Shown: positions 7,436 to 16,297, numbered from the stretch's first letter. The stretch is DNA of 35,379 nucleotides from Pontibacter chinhatensis (GCF_900113285.1 NZ_FOOT01000015.1:1-35379); one strand, 5' to 3'. The notes: generated by a model from the letters alone, not told the origin. Made by a program: numbers and translations.

Positions 7436-7688
7436 GCTTTCCGGCCTTCTGCTTCTCCCTTCAGGGCCCATCCCCAAGTATAAACCCACTGCTCTTCAGG
7501 CTGTTTTTTTGCAGATAGGCCAAAAATCCTACAGAAAATGCTTAATTTTACCTAACATCTGTTCGGCACCTGCACTTTACATACTTGCACCGCTTTGGCT
7601 GTGTCGTTTCAGCTGAATAATTCTAGCAAATAGTATACTTTAGTAAACCGGTGGAATCAGAACCCTTATCCCGCCGGCCCCCTTACGT
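7436..7688. other. Intergenic stretch upstream of the symporter gene
   Basis: With the terminator, the gap from 7374 to 7688 has no gene. It holds AGTATA sites near 7478 and 7631 (the latter TAGTATACTTTA) and is AT-rich around 7500-7560, so the symporter promoter is probably here, but no convincing TTTG/TAnnTTTG pair was found. Confidence 0.6.
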
Positions 7689-8993
7689 ATGAAGAGACTC
7701 GCTTTACACTGGCAAATTCTAATCGGTATGGCTCTGGGCGTGGCCTGGGGAATGATGTCCAGCTCCCTTGGCCTCAATAGCTTTACCACCGATTGGATTG
7801 GCCCCTTCGGTACCATCTTCATCAACATGCTGAAGCTGATTGCCGTGCCGCTCGTGCTCGTATCCCTTGTAACCGGTGTTTCCAGCCTCAGCGATATCAG
7901 CCGCCTCTCGCGCATCGGTACCAAAACCATCGGCACCTACCTGGCCACCACTGTGCTGGCCGTAGTGCTGGGCCTGGTGCTGGTTAATATTTTTGAGCCT
8001 GGCAAAGCTTTCTCGCCTGAGAAGCGGGAGGAGTTTAAACAACAGTATGCCGGCACTGCCTCTGCCAAATCGAGCGATGCCGCCGCTTTGGAGCAACAGG
8101 GGCCGCTGCAGCCGCTCGTAGACATCGTGCCCGAAAACCTGTTCCTGGCCATGACCAGTAACGGCAGTATGCTGCAGGTTATCTTCTTTGCCCTTCTCTT
8201 TGGCATTGCCCTCATCCTCATCCCTCCCGACAAGGCACAGCCCGTCAACGATTTCTTTGAGGGTGTGAACATGGCCATACTTAAGATTGTGGATATCATC
8301 ATGATGACCGCCCCATACGGCGTATTTGCCTTATTGGCAGGGCTGGTGGTAGACTTTGCCGGCAACGATCCGGGTGCGGCTCTGGAGCTGCTGATGGTGT
8401 TGGGGTATTACTGCATTGTGGTAGCCATAGGCCTGGCCCTGATGATTTTGGTGGTATACCCGGCGCTGGTAGTTACAGTTGGCAGAACAAAGTATGCGCA
8501 TTTCATAAGAGGGATTTTCCCGGCGCAGATGCTGGCCTTCTCTACCTCATCGAGTGCGGCCACGCTGCCTGCCACCATGGAGTGCTCCGAGAAGAACCTG
8601 GGCATCAATAAAGAAATTACCAGCTTTGTGCTGCCGCTGGGGGCTACCATCAATATGGATGGCACCAGCCTTTACCAGTCGGTTGCCGCTGTGTTTATTG
8701 CCCAAGCCTATGGAATAGAACTGGACCTGACCGCACAGCTGGGTATTGTGATGACCGCCACACTGGCCTCTATTGGCTCTGCGGCCGTGCCAGGTGCGGG
8801 TATTGTGATGCTGGTGATTGTGCTGCAGCAGGCCGGTATTCCGATTGAAGGCATTGCCCTTATACTTGCCCCGGACCGCCTGCTGGACATGCTGCGCACC
8901 ACGGTAAACGTTACCGGCGATGCCACAGTGGCCATGATGGTGGCCCGCACCGAAGGGCAGCTGCATCCGCCTACAGAGATTACAGTAAAGTAG
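7689..8993 (+). CDS. Dicarboxylate/amino acid:cation symporter (DAACS family)
   Basis: A 434-aa inner-membrane transporter of the GltP/DctA/GltPh family, coupling uptake of C4-dicarboxylates or acidic amino acids to Na+ or H+. The re-entrant hairpin 1 signature STSSSAATLP is at 285-294 and the TM7 motif NMDGT at 322-326. The C-terminal part has GAGIVMLVIVL and the TM8 substrate region PDRLLDMLRTTVNVTGD, where the Arg and Asp/Thr pattern is typical. About eight membrane helices are visible. Residues about 105-140 form a hydrophilic loop longer than in the minimal family. Substrate cannot be fixed from sequence by eye. It starts at ATG 7689. Confidence 0.95.
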   Translation: MKRLALHWQILIGMALGVAWGMMSSSLGLNSFTTDWIGPFGTIFINMLKLIAVPLVLVSLVTGVSSLSDISRLSRIGTKTIGTYLATTVLAVVLGLVLVNIFEPGKAFSPEKREEFKQQYAGTASAKSSDAAALEQQGPLQPLVDIVPENLFLAMTSNGSMLQVIFFALLFGIALILIPPDKAQPVNDFFEGVNMAILKIVDIIMMTAPYGVFALLAGLVVDFAGNDPGAALELLMVLGYYCIVVAIGLALMILVVYPALVVTVGRTKYAHFIRGIFPAQMLAFSTSSSAATLPATMECSEKNLGINKEITSFVLPLGATINMDGTSLYQSVAAVFIAQAYGIELDLTAQLGIVMTATLASIGSAAVPGAGIVMLVIVLQQAGIPIEGIALILAPDRLLDMLRTTVNVTGDATVAMMVARTEGQLHPPTEITVK

Positions 8994-9055
8994 CAAAAGC
9001 TTTTCCCAACGTATAAATTCCGGCCAAACGTACATCAGCAACTATCCGATTTAAT

Positions 9056-10714
9056 ATGAGAACAAACATGTACCGCCACCTGAAGGCCACCGCTGCCTTC
9101 CTTCTACTTAGCGGTTCGGTTGCCTTTGCCCAAGACGGCGTTTCGTCTGTCGCGGAGATAGACAAGGCTTACCACAACTGGTACAACCTGGACATGAAGC
9201 AGGATAAGATACCGGGCGTAAGCGTGAACCGTGCCTATAACGAGCTGCTGGTTGCCAAACAGCCCCGGAAAAAGGTAGTGGTAGCCGTGATAGACAGCGG
9301 CACCGATATCAACCACATCGAGCTTCAGGGAAGGGTGTGGGTAAACAAGAACGAGATCCCGGGCAACGGCATTGACGATGACAACAACGGCTACGTGGAC
9401 GACATCCACGGCTGGGGTTTTCTGGGCAACGCTGCCGGCGAGAATATCCAGTACGAAACTTACGAGTATGTGCGCCTGCTCCGCCAACTGGCTCCAAAGT
9501 ATGGCAAGATAACGTCGCCGCAGGGGCTTACGGAGGCAGAGCAGAAGGAGTATAACACGTACCTGGTTACGCGCAAAAACTTTGAGGAAGAGTTGACCGA
9601 TCGCCTCAAGACAAAGCAAAACCTGGACGCTTTCGACGAAGTGCTGGCTATCTGTGAGCAGCTGGTAACCGGCCACCTGGGCAAGGACACCTATACCGTT
9701 GAGGACCTAAAGGGCATCTCCTCCACCAACCAGGACGTAATGCGGGCACGCAACTGGCTGGTGCAAAAGTATAGCCAGGGCTTCACGCCTGCGTCGTTCA
9801 GAGAATACAAGGATTACATCGATAAGTTTGTCAACTACCACCTGAACCCGGAGTTTGACCCGAGAACAGAGATAGTAGCCGATAACCCGGAGGATATAAA
9901 CGATACCGACTATGGTAATGGTGATGTAATTGGCCCGAGAGCCGACCACGGCACACCGGTATCAGGCATTATTGCCGGCATCCGTGGAAACGGTGTGGGG
10001 ATAGACGGCATTGCGGAGAACGTGGAGATTATGGCGCTGCGTGCGGTGCCAAGTGGAGATGAGCGCGACAAGGATATCGCCCTGGCCATTCGCTATGCGG
10101 TAGATAATGGCGCCCACATCATCAACATGAGCTTTGGCAAAGACTTTTCGCCGCAGAAGCACTTTGTGGATGAGGCCGTAAAGTATGCCGAGTCTAAGAA
10201 TGTGCTACTAGTACACGCCGCCGGCAACGACGCCAAAAACATCGACAACGCCGACAACTTCCCGACCAAGCAACTGCAGGACGGCACCCGCGCCAGCACC
10301 TGGCTGGAGGTAGGCGCCACATCCAAAAATCTGAAGAAAAACTTTGTAGGCGAGTTCTCTAACTACGGCCGCGAAAGCGTGGACCTGTTTGCCCCTGGCG
10401 TAGACCTGGTGCTGCTGGCCCCGGACAACAAGTATGATAAGATGAACGGTACCAGCTTCGCCAGCCCTGTGGTATCGGGTGTGGCGGCTTTGGTTTGGTC
10501 TTATTACCCGGAGCTTACGGCAGTGGAGCTAAAGAACATCCTGCTCGAGTCATCCACTAAATACCCCAGGCTGAAAGTATACTACCCAACCGAGGACCCT
10601 AAGAGTAAAAAGAAAGTGAAGTTCTCTACGCTATCGGCGTCCGGCGGCGTGGTAAACGCCTACGAGGCATTGAAATTGGCTGAGAAGGTGGTGCAGCAGA
10701 AAGGGGTGCTATAA
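9056..10714 (+). CDS. Secreted subtilisin-like (S8) serine peptidase
   Basis: A 552-aa exported protease. Signal peptide: residues 1-26, with cleavage after Ala-Phe-Ala. The catalytic triad is complete: Asp80 (VVVAVIDSGTD), His298 (ADHGTPVSGIIAG), Ser467 (NGTSFASPVVSG); the oxyanion Asn is Asn391 in HAAGNDAKN. A DDDNNGYVDD Asp-rich segment (107-116) may bind calcium. The unusual feature is the distance between Asp and His: about 218 residues, against about 30 in subtilisin, so a helical, charged insert of nearly 180 residues (about 125-290) sits near the active site. No C-terminal sorting domain is evident. It starts at ATG 9056; a second ATG at 9068 would also fit. The gene ends at a bidirectional terminator. 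Confidence 0.95.
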   Translation: MRTNMYRHLKATAAFLLLSGSVAFAQDGVSSVAEIDKAYHNWYNLDMKQDKIPGVSVNRAYNELLVAKQPRKKVVVAVIDSGTDINHIELQGRVWVNKNEIPGNGIDDDNNGYVDDIHGWGFLGNAAGENIQYETYEYVRLLRQLAPKYGKITSPQGLTEAEQKEYNTYLVTRKNFEEELTDRLKTKQNLDAFDEVLAICEQLVTGHLGKDTYTVEDLKGISSTNQDVMRARNWLVQKYSQGFTPASFREYKDYIDKFVNYHLNPEFDPRTEIVADNPEDINDTDYGNGDVIGPRADHGTPVSGIIAGIRGNGVGIDGIAENVEIMALRAVPSGDERDKDIALAIRYAVDNGAHIINMSFGKDFSPQKHFVDEAVKYAESKNVLLVHAAGNDAKNIDNADNFPTKQLQDGTRASTWLEVGATSKNLKKNFVGEFSNYGRESVDLFAPGVDLVLLAPDNKYDKMNGTSFASPVVSGVAALVWSYYPELTAVELKNILLESSTKYPRLKVYYPTEDPKSKKKVKFSTLSASGGVVNAYEALKLAEKVVQQKGVL

Positions 10715-10736
10715 TCCTAAAGTATAAATAAAGTAT

Positions 10737-10762
10737 AAACAGGGAGCTTTTGCTCCCTGTTT
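10737..10762. terminator. Bidirectional terminator between convergent genes
   Basis: AAACAGGGAGC (10737-10747) pairs perfectly with GCTCCCTGTTT (10752-10762) around a TTTT loop. It lies 22 bp after the S8 peptidase stop and 14 bp before the end of the ZIP-like gene. Two AAGTATAAA motifs immediately precede it. Confidence 0.9.
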
Positions 10763-10776
10763 GCTTTTCTACCTGC

Positions 10777-11508
10777 CTACAACGATAGCAGCAAGGCAGC
10801 ATACAAGCCCGCCCCAAGTGCAAAGGCCCAGTAGCGGCTCTCGCGTTCCTCGGGCAGCTCTTCCTTCAACACGTTCATGATCACGCCGCCTCCCACAAAA
10901 GCCATCACCAGGATAACCAACGCCTCGGGTAGTTCTACCACAAAGCCAATGCTCCACCCGGCAACCAAGGCAGCTACCAATACCCAACGGCCAATTCGTC
11001 GGTAAGTGTCGTGGTGGTGCTCCTGCAACCCGAAATCATTCACGATGAAGTGCAGGGCCATGGCGATGGAAAACAGCAGCAGGTTCTGCAATGTCCCCTC
11101 TTCCCGCTGAAAAAGGATGTACCCAATCAGGGCATTGTAAATGGCAAAGGAACCGATGTGCAGCCAGAAGATGCCTTGTTCGTGGCGTGGCCCTTCCTGC
11201 CCCTTTTTCTTTTGCCTGTACTTGGTCTCCACCACCACCCGCTCCAGCCCGTAAAACACGGCCAGCCCAATCAGGGACATCAGGTACACGTGGTGGTTCA
11301 GGAAGCGCTCTGCCCAGTTCAGCTTAGACACCTGCTCCTGCCCCTCGCCTAGCTCCGGAAACAGGTGCAGAAACACGTAAGCTACCGACACGCCGCCCGC
11401 CACAGAAAGCCATACGCTGCGTGGTACCCCGGCCAGAAACCGTAGCCGTGTCCCGAAAAAGTGGATGAACGCCAGCACCAGCACCGGCCATATCGAAACG
11501 TAGCCCAT
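10777..11508 (-). CDS. ZIP-like multi-pass membrane protein
   Basis: A 243-aa inner-membrane protein with about eight hydrophobic segments. Features suggest a ZIP-type metal transporter: a His-containing helix MALHFIVNDFGL followed by an EHHHD cluster (the position where ZIP proteins have HNxPEG), a final GGGVIMNVLKEELPEE segment similar to the TM7 region of ZIPs, and a charged loop between the third and fourth helices (KYRQKKKGQEG). The canonical HNxPEG motif is not intact, so transport of Zn2+ or another divalent metal is only a possibility. It starts at ATG 11508 and is convergent with the S8 peptidase. Confidence 0.7.
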   Translation of the reverse strand: MGYVSIWPVLVLAFIHFFGTRLRFLAGVPRSVWLSVAGGVSVAYVFLHLFPELGEGQEQVSKLNWAERFLNHHVYLMSLIGLAVFYGLERVVVETKYRQKKKGQEGPRHEQGIFWLHIGSFAIYNALIGYILFQREEGTLQNLLLFSIAMALHFIVNDFGLQEHHHDTYRRIGRWVLVAALVAGWSIGFVVELPEALVILVMAFVGGGVIMNVLKEELPEERESRYWAFALGAGLYAALLLSL

Positions 11509-11669
11509 ACTTAAACCTACTTTGTCCGCACGGCTTAGGTTTTATACTTTCCCGCCATTAAAGAATACGAATTTTACTATATTAGTCTTCGTATACTTGG
11601 CGGCGACGTGTGTTATCCATAAGTCAAAACTCTCGGTTACAAGAGCAAAAAACATGATACCCTTCCGGC

Positions 11670-12110
11670 ATGATCTATCAACTCTCCGAATTCATACTTC
11701 CCTACATTCTAGGTATCGACCTTTTCGTGATTGCGCTGCTGTACCTGTCTAAGCTGCCAGGTGAGAAAATAACGCGCCGGTTTATTTTAGCGGCAGCCAT
11801 GGCAGGGTTCGCCGGCCTGTCTTTCTTCAAGCTCCTGTTTACAGAAACAGGTATCGCTGCTTCTACGCCAATCAGTATTGAGTTCATAAACAAAGATATT
11901 CTATCACCGGTCTACTTCATAAAAAATGGTCGTGAAGGCAAAAGAGTGTTCTGGAAAGACAGCCTCAAGGATTCAACGACACGCACCTTTGAGCAGGAAG
12001 GTAATCCTGACCTTACCCTTGCCACAAAATTTGACGAGGAATGGCATTATACCACCATTAACCTCAGGCAGGATGCTAAAATCACGGTAGAGAAATCGAC
12101 CTTCCGGTAA
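11670..12110 (+). CDS. Small membrane protein, probably truncated by an in-frame TAA
   Basis: A 146-aa open frame of unknown function. Two hydrophobic helices (about 8-27 and 38-57) precede a soluble region with an FEQEGNPDLTLATKFDEEWH segment. The stop TAA at 12108-12110 is followed in the same frame by 43 further sense codons that read like real protein (soluble residues, then a hydrophobic helix) before TAG at 12240-12242. The natural product was therefore probably a 189-residue protein with three membrane helices. It starts at ATG 11670. A sequencing error is the alternative explanation. Confidence 0.65.
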   Translation: MIYQLSEFILPYILGIDLFVIALLYLSKLPGEKITRRFILAAAMAGFAGLSFFKLLFTETGIAASTPISIEFINKDILSPVYFIKNGREGKRVFWKDSLKDSTTRTFEQEGNPDLTLATKFDEEWHYTTINLRQDAKITVEKSTFR

Positions 12111-12242
12111 ATTGATCACCCGGAAATTGAACAAGCGCTCAGCAAGTATAGATGGATAGAAACCGGCAACTATGCTTCCAATTTTCTGGTATTGGGCTTT
12201 GTGGCTGTACTTGTCTGGAGTTACAGTGAAATAAGAGAATAG
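12111..12242 (+). pseudogene. In-frame continuation of the interrupted membrane protein gene
   Basis: Directly after the TAA, the same frame encodes IDHPEIEQALSKYRWIETG and then a hydrophobic segment NFLVLGFVAVLVWSY, ending at TAG 12240-12242. It has no start codon of its own near its beginning. It looks like the detached C-terminus of the 11670 gene. Confidence 0.6.
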
Positions 12243-12295
12243 GGTAATAGTATATTAGAAAGTCAGATGCTATATAAAACCAAATATCTTTAATT

Positions 12296-12943
12296 ATGAG
12301 AGCACTATTATTAATCCTTCTTTTGTCGGTGTCATTCACGGTAGCTAAAGCTCAAGATATTTTACAGAGCGAATCATCATCCCCCCGGCAAGATTACAAG
12401 ATTGAAGTTAGCACCGATGTAATTTGGCTTATTAATGATGCTTCTCGACCTACAGCTCTTCTTAAAATACATAAGGACTATAGTAACACTGCTTATCGTT
12501 TAAGGCTTGGTGCAGATTATGCTGAACATATCAATGCGCCTGGCCCTCCTGTACATATCTACCCCATGCCAAAGACTTCCTTAAACTTATTTATTAGTGT
12601 AGGCAAGGAGTGGCAAATAAACTATGGAAAGTTTAGAATTAACTATGGTGCCGATCTTTATACAAACTACGAGCTTTATAGAGGCGAGAGTCAAAGTACA
12701 AACAACACTAAATTCTTACCGAGACAACATAACCTTGAGGTAGGCTTATCTCCCTTGATAGGTTGGCAGTATTTCGTACACAAAAACATATCTCTGGCAC
12801 TGGAAAATCATTTTCGAGTGGGGTATAACCAAGAGAAAATCAGCCGCGTTAATGAAGATGGTCAGGTAGTTGCATCAACTGATAAGTTTTTAAAAGCTAA
12901 ATTTCTGCCTTTACACACTTTAAGTATAGGCTTTCATTTCTGA
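12296..12943 (+). CDS. Hypothetical outer-membrane beta-barrel-like protein
   Basis: A 215-aa exported protein with a clear signal peptide (1-19, cleavage Ala-Lys-Ala/Gln). The mature part has alternating hydrophobic strands, repeated GxDYxxxY and YGxxLY patterns, and ends in a strand with terminal Phe (HTLSIGFHF), as expected for a small outer-membrane barrel recognised by the BAM complex. No named family was recognised. Its codon use is AT-rich compared with the flanking genes. It starts at ATG 12296 after an AT-rich leader. Confidence 0.75.
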   Translation: MRALLLILLLSVSFTVAKAQDILQSESSSPRQDYKIEVSTDVIWLINDASRPTALLKIHKDYSNTAYRLRLGADYAEHINAPGPPVHIYPMPKTSLNLFISVGKEWQINYGKFRINYGADLYTNYELYRGESQSTNNTKFLPRQHNLEVGLSPLIGWQYFVHKNISLALENHFRVGYNQEKISRVNEDGQVVASTDKFLKAKFLPLHTLSIGFHF

Positions 12944-12949
12944 TTCTCC

Positions 12950-13243
12950 ATGAACCTCACCACCTTCAAAGCCAGCTTGTCAGACACCACGCCTCCGCCC
13001 GCAGCCAATGTATACCTGCAGGCGCTGTGGCACGAGGCCAAAGGCAACTGGGACAAGGCGCACGAACTGATACAGGACCTGCCGGATAAGAACGCTGCCT
13101 GGATACACGCTTACCTGCACCGCCAGGAGGGCGACACGTGGAACGCCGATTACTGGTACCGCCGGGCCGGCAGAAAACGTCTCCAACAAACACTGGCCGA
13201 GGAGTGGGAAAGTATAACCTCCGCCCTGCTGGAGGAAGTATAA
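12950..13243 (+). CDS. Small conserved hypothetical protein (helical, TPR-like)
   Basis: A 97-aa cytoplasmic protein without signal peptide or membrane segment. The sequence WHEAKGNWDKAHELIQDLPDK followed by AWIHAYLHRQEGDTWNADYW has the helix-turn-helix look of one or two TPR-type repeats. I recall similar small proteins in other Cytophagales, but know no function. It begins 6 bp after the barrel gene stop, though its GC-rich codon use is unlike that gene. It ends with an AAGTATAAAC motif overlapping the stop codon and a terminator 23 bp later. Confidence 0.75.
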   Translation: MNLTTFKASLSDTTPPPAANVYLQALWHEAKGNWDKAHELIQDLPDKNAAWIHAYLHRQEGDTWNADYWYRRAGRKRLQQTLAEEWESITSALLEEV

Positions 13244-13265
13244 ACCGGGCCACCCTCAAAAGAAA

Positions 13266-13289
13266 AGAGCCGCAACCAGTTGCGGCTCT
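13266..13289. terminator. Hairpin terminator, U-run on the minus strand
   Basis: AGAGCCGCAAC and GTTGCGGCTCT form an 11-bp stem with a minimal loop. On the minus strand it is followed by CTTTTCTTTT, so it best serves the MoxR gene; it may also stop plus-strand transcripts. Confidence 0.8.
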
Positions 13290-13307
13290 CTGTAAGTATG
13301 GAGTTTA

Positions 13308-13344
13308 ACTTTCTAACTTACACTTTTCTAACTTTCTAACTCTA
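13308..13344. repeat. Heptamer array at the MoxR stop codon
   Basis: On the minus strand, the MoxR stop sits inside TTTTAGAGTTAGAAAGTTAG, so 7-base GAGTTAG/AAGTTAG units begin at the stop codon itself. The VWA gene has nearly the same arrangement (TTTTAGAGTTAGAGAGTTTG). Confidence 0.75.
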
Positions 13345-14862
13345 AAAGTCTTCCTCATCCTCCTCCTCGCCAAAGCTTGGCATCGTGAACATGCCACTTA
13401 GCAGGTCCTTGAACTGCAGGCCGGTGCTGAGGCGGCTTTTGCTCAGCTGGCTGTGCTCGGCCAAACCATGCAGGGCAAACTCCATCATAAACAGCTTTTC
13501 GTCGCCTTTTGCGTCGGGCTGGTGCTTTTCCACCAACTCGGCAAGGCCCGGTATACTTTGCAGCGCCTTTTTATACTCCGAGGTAGAGGCGTCGTTCAGA
13601 ATATCAATCGTATGGCCATCACCGAACCAATCGGTTATCTTTTTGTAAGGGTTGCCTGCTTTTGCTTTCTTGGCCTTATCCGGGTCAGGGAAGTAGCTGA
13701 GGAACTGTGTGCGGATGGCTTTGCCCATCAGCACCTGCGCCACATGGCCGGCTCCCTCCTGCTCGCCCTCGTACACCAGTTCTACCTTACCCGTTACCGA
13801 AGGGATGGTGTTCAGAAAATCCGACACGCGCACATAAGTTTTGTTCTCGCCATTCAGCAGGGCGCGCCGCTCGGCCGCACTAAGCAGGTTCTCAAAGGCA
13901 GATATCGTTAAACGGGCCGACACACCGCTTTTGGGATCCACGTATTCACTTTCGCGGGCTTCAAAGGCTACCTGCTCTATCAGGTCGCCGATGATGTCGT
14001 TGGTCTGCACCAGCTCGCCCTGGCCTTCTTTTACCCGGGCCTCCTGCTGCGTGATTTTCTTACCGGTTTCTATCGTCTTCGGATAGTGGGTGATGATCTG
14101 GGAATCGATGCGGTCTTTAAGCGGGGTAACGATGGAGCCACGGTTGGTATAATCCTCGGGGTTGGCCGTGAACACAAACTGGATATCCAGCGGCATGCGC
14201 ACCCTAAACCCGCGAATCTGAATGTCGCCCTCCTGCAGAATGTTAAAAAGGGCTACCTGGATGCGCGCCTGCAGGTCGGGTAGCTCGTTTATCACAAAAA
14301 TGCCCCGGTGCGAACGCGGAATCAGGCCGAAATGTATCACGCGCTCATCGGAGTAGGGCAGCTTCATGGTAGCCGCTTTTATCGGGTCGGCGTCGCCAAT
14401 CAGGTCGGCTACGGAAACGTCTGGTGTGGCCAGTTTCTCGGTATAGCGGTCTGAGCGGTGCAGCCAGGTAATGGGCGTGTCGTCGCCGTGCTCGTGCACC
14501 ATATCCTTGGCGTAGCGCGAAAGCGGGTGCAGCGGGTCGTCGTTCAGCTCGGAGCCCTGCACCACGGGGATGTACTCATCCAGCAGGTCTATCATTTGCC
14601 GCGCGATACGGGTTTTAGCCTGTCCGCGTAAGCCCAGCAGGTTGATGTGGTGCATCGAAAGTATAGCCCGTTGCATATCCGGGATCACAGTCTCCTCATA
14701 ACCCCAGATGCCGGGGAATACCTCCTCCTTGTTCTGCAATCTCGTGATGAGGTTGCGGCGAAGCTCCTGCTTTACGCTCTCCGGCTCGTAGCCGGCAGCC
14801 TTTAATTGGCCAAGTGTTTTTATCTGGTGCAGCTTTTCGGCTAGTATATCTCTGTAGTTCAT
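13342..14862 (-). CDS. MoxR/BchI-type AAA+ ATPase
   Basis: A 506-aa AAA+ ATPase of the MoxR / magnesium-chelatase subunit I class. Walker A: GLRGQAKT (77-84). Walker B: GIFVINELPD (187-196), with the Glu-Leu-Pro-Asp variant common in this class. Sensor 1 region: FTANPEDY (231-238). An N-terminal helical region (1-50) and a C-terminal lid follow, and the acidic tail is EEEDEEDF. MoxR ATPases act as chaperones that insert metal or assemble complexes together with a VWA partner; here the VWA gene lies directly upstream on the same strand (217-bp gap), supporting a two-component pair. The client is unknown. It starts at ATG 14862. Confidence 0.9.
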   Translation of the reverse strand: MNYRDILAEKLHQIKTLGQLKAAGYEPESVKQELRRNLITRLQNKEEVFPGIWGYEETVIPDMQRAILSMHHINLLGLRGQAKTRIARQMIDLLDEYIPVVQGSELNDDPLHPLSRYAKDMVHEHGDDTPITWLHRSDRYTEKLATPDVSVADLIGDADPIKAATMKLPYSDERVIHFGLIPRSHRGIFVINELPDLQARIQVALFNILQEGDIQIRGFRVRMPLDIQFVFTANPEDYTNRGSIVTPLKDRIDSQIITHYPKTIETGKKITQQEARVKEGQGELVQTNDIIGDLIEQVAFEARESEYVDPKSGVSARLTISAFENLLSAAERRALLNGENKTYVRVSDFLNTIPSVTGKVELVYEGEQEGAGHVAQVLMGKAIRTQFLSYFPDPDKAKKAKAGNPYKKITDWFGDGHTIDILNDASTSEYKKALQSIPGLAELVEKHQPDAKGDEKLFMMEFALHGLAEHSQLSKSRLSTGLQFKDLLSGMFTMPSFGEEEDEEDF

Positions 14863-14874
14863 TTGTACAGTTAT

Positions 14875-14920
14875 CAGTTAACATTTATCAGCAACCAGTT
14901 ATTGGTTGTGATGGTTAATT
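14875..14920. repeat. Heptamer array, CAGTTAT type
   Basis: Degenerate 7-base units CAGTTAT, CAGTTAA, CATTTAT, CAGCAAC, CAGTTAT, TGGTTGT follow one another just upstream of the MoxR start. This is a different sequence from the GAGTTAG arrays but has the same period. Confidence 0.7.
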
Positions 14921-15012
14921 CCACTATTCTAGCAGCTTTCCCTCGGGGGTCTTGCTTGGGTTATCAGGTTGTTTTTTGTCTGAATCAGGATTTACAGGAT
15001 GAAGGGATTGAC

Positions 15013-15084
15013 ACGATTATAATGCACTCAATCACTCATATAAAATTCCTCAACTCTTTAACTCCCAAACTCTCTAACTCTAAA
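15013..15084. repeat. Composite repeat: ACTCAATCACTCAT block plus GAGTTAG-type heptamers
   Basis: ATTATAATGCACTCAATC, ACTCAT and then CTCCCAAACTCTCTAACTCT heptamers. A second copy is at about 20378-20443 in the opposite orientation, with the same order and about the same spacing. The array runs into the stop codon of the VWA gene (minus strand). Confidence 0.8.
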
Positions 15085-16180
15085 AGCTTTTCTTCCGGTT
15101 GCGGCCATAGTCGCGGAAAACCAAATGACCGAGCCCTTTAAGGGAGCTATAGTACGCCTGCCCGTTGTTTACCTTCGTGAACTCGTCTACGAACTGCTGC
15201 AAGTATGGGTCTGAGGCGATCATAAAGGTGGTGATCGGAATCTTCAGGCGGCGGCACTGCGCTGCCAGGTTCAGCGTTTTGTTCACCACTTTCCTATCCA
15301 GCCCGAAGCTGTTTTTGTAGTAGCGCAGCCCCTCTTTCAGGCAGGTAGGTTTGCCGTCGGTGATCATAAAAATCTGCTTGTTCTGGGTTTTGCGCTTGCG
15401 CAGGATGTCCATGGCCAGCTCCAGCCCGGCAACGGTGTTGGTATGATAGGGTCCTACCTCTAAGTATGGAAGGTCCTTGATCTCAATCTGCCAGGCATCG
15501 TTGCCAAACACAATCACGTCGAGCGTATCCTTGGGGTACTTTTGCTTGATGAGTTCGGCCAGGGCCATAGCAACCTTTTTGGCGGGCGTAATGCGGTCCT
15601 CGCCGTAGAGGATCATCGAGTGCGAGATGTCGATCATCAGCACCGTAGAGGCCTGTGTCTTATGCTCTGTCTCGGTCACCTCCAGGTCCTGCTCGGTTAG
15701 CCGCAAATCGCCGATGCCATGGTTGATCTGAGCGTTGCGCAGCGAGTCGGTCATGGAGATCTGCTCCAGCGCATCGCCAAACCGGTACTCGCGGCGGTCG
15801 GTGCTGGCCTCGTCGCCCATGCCGGTGTGCGGTGTGGCGTGGCTGCCCTTGCCGCCTTTCTTCAACTTCCCGAAAATCTCCTCCAGGGCGCTGCGCCTTA
15901 TACTTTGCTCGCTTTTGGCAGTAAGTATAAACCCGCCCCTTTCCTGCGGATTCTCATCCAGGTAGCCTTTGCGCTTCAGGTCTTCGATAAAATCGCCGAT
16001 GCCATACTCGTCGCTGGTCAGGTTATACTGCTTGTCCAGCGAGCTGAGCCAGTTGAGCGCCTCCCCCACATCACCGGAGCTGATGGTTACCAGCTGCAGA
16101 AAGATCTTCAGCAACGACTCAAAATCGGCCTTACTATCTTCCGGTGGAATATATTCTCCAAATCTGTATCCTAAAGCCAT
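15080..16180 (-). CDS. VWA-domain protein paired with MoxR
   Basis: A 366-aa cytoplasmic protein starting at ATG 16180 (MALGYRF); an upstream TTG reading is unlikely because its N-terminus looks like untranslated sequence. The C-terminal half is a von Willebrand factor A domain with an intact MIDAS: Asp184-x-Ser186-x-Ser188 (LMIDISHSM), Thr247/Thr249 in HTNT, and Asp275 in MITDGKPT. The N-terminal half is helical and charged (residues 1-150). VWA partners bind metal through MIDAS and recruit MoxR-type ATPases to a target. No signal peptide or membrane helix is present, unlike BatA/BatB. The stop codon begins a heptamer array. Confidence 0.9.
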   Translation of the reverse strand: MALGYRFGEYIPPEDSKADFESLLKIFLQLVTISSGDVGEALNWLSSLDKQYNLTSDEYGIGDFIEDLKRKGYLDENPQERGGFILTAKSEQSIRRSALEEIFGKLKKGGKGSHATPHTGMGDEASTDRREYRFGDALEQISMTDSLRNAQINHGIGDLRLTEQDLEVTETEHKTQASTVLMIDISHSMILYGEDRITPAKKVAMALAELIKQKYPKDTLDVIVFGNDAWQIEIKDLPYLEVGPYHTNTVAGLELAMDILRKRKTQNKQIFMITDGKPTCLKEGLRYYKNSFGLDRKVVNKTLNLAAQCRRLKIPITTFMIASDPYLQQFVDEFTKVNNGQAYYSSLKGLGHLVFRDYGRNRKKSF

Positions 16181-16297
16181 AGTTTGTAAAGATTGTATAG
16201 TATAACAACGCTCTGGCGTTTTTGTTAGGTATACGCGCTTTACCCTCTTCTGGCACCATCTTGCTTTCAGGAAGATAGCTAGTGAACGTAAAAAACA

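Noticed and set aside
11509..11669. Promoter for the 11670 gene
   Set aside because: AT-rich with two TATACTT sites, but no TTTG/TAnnTTTG pair could be placed.
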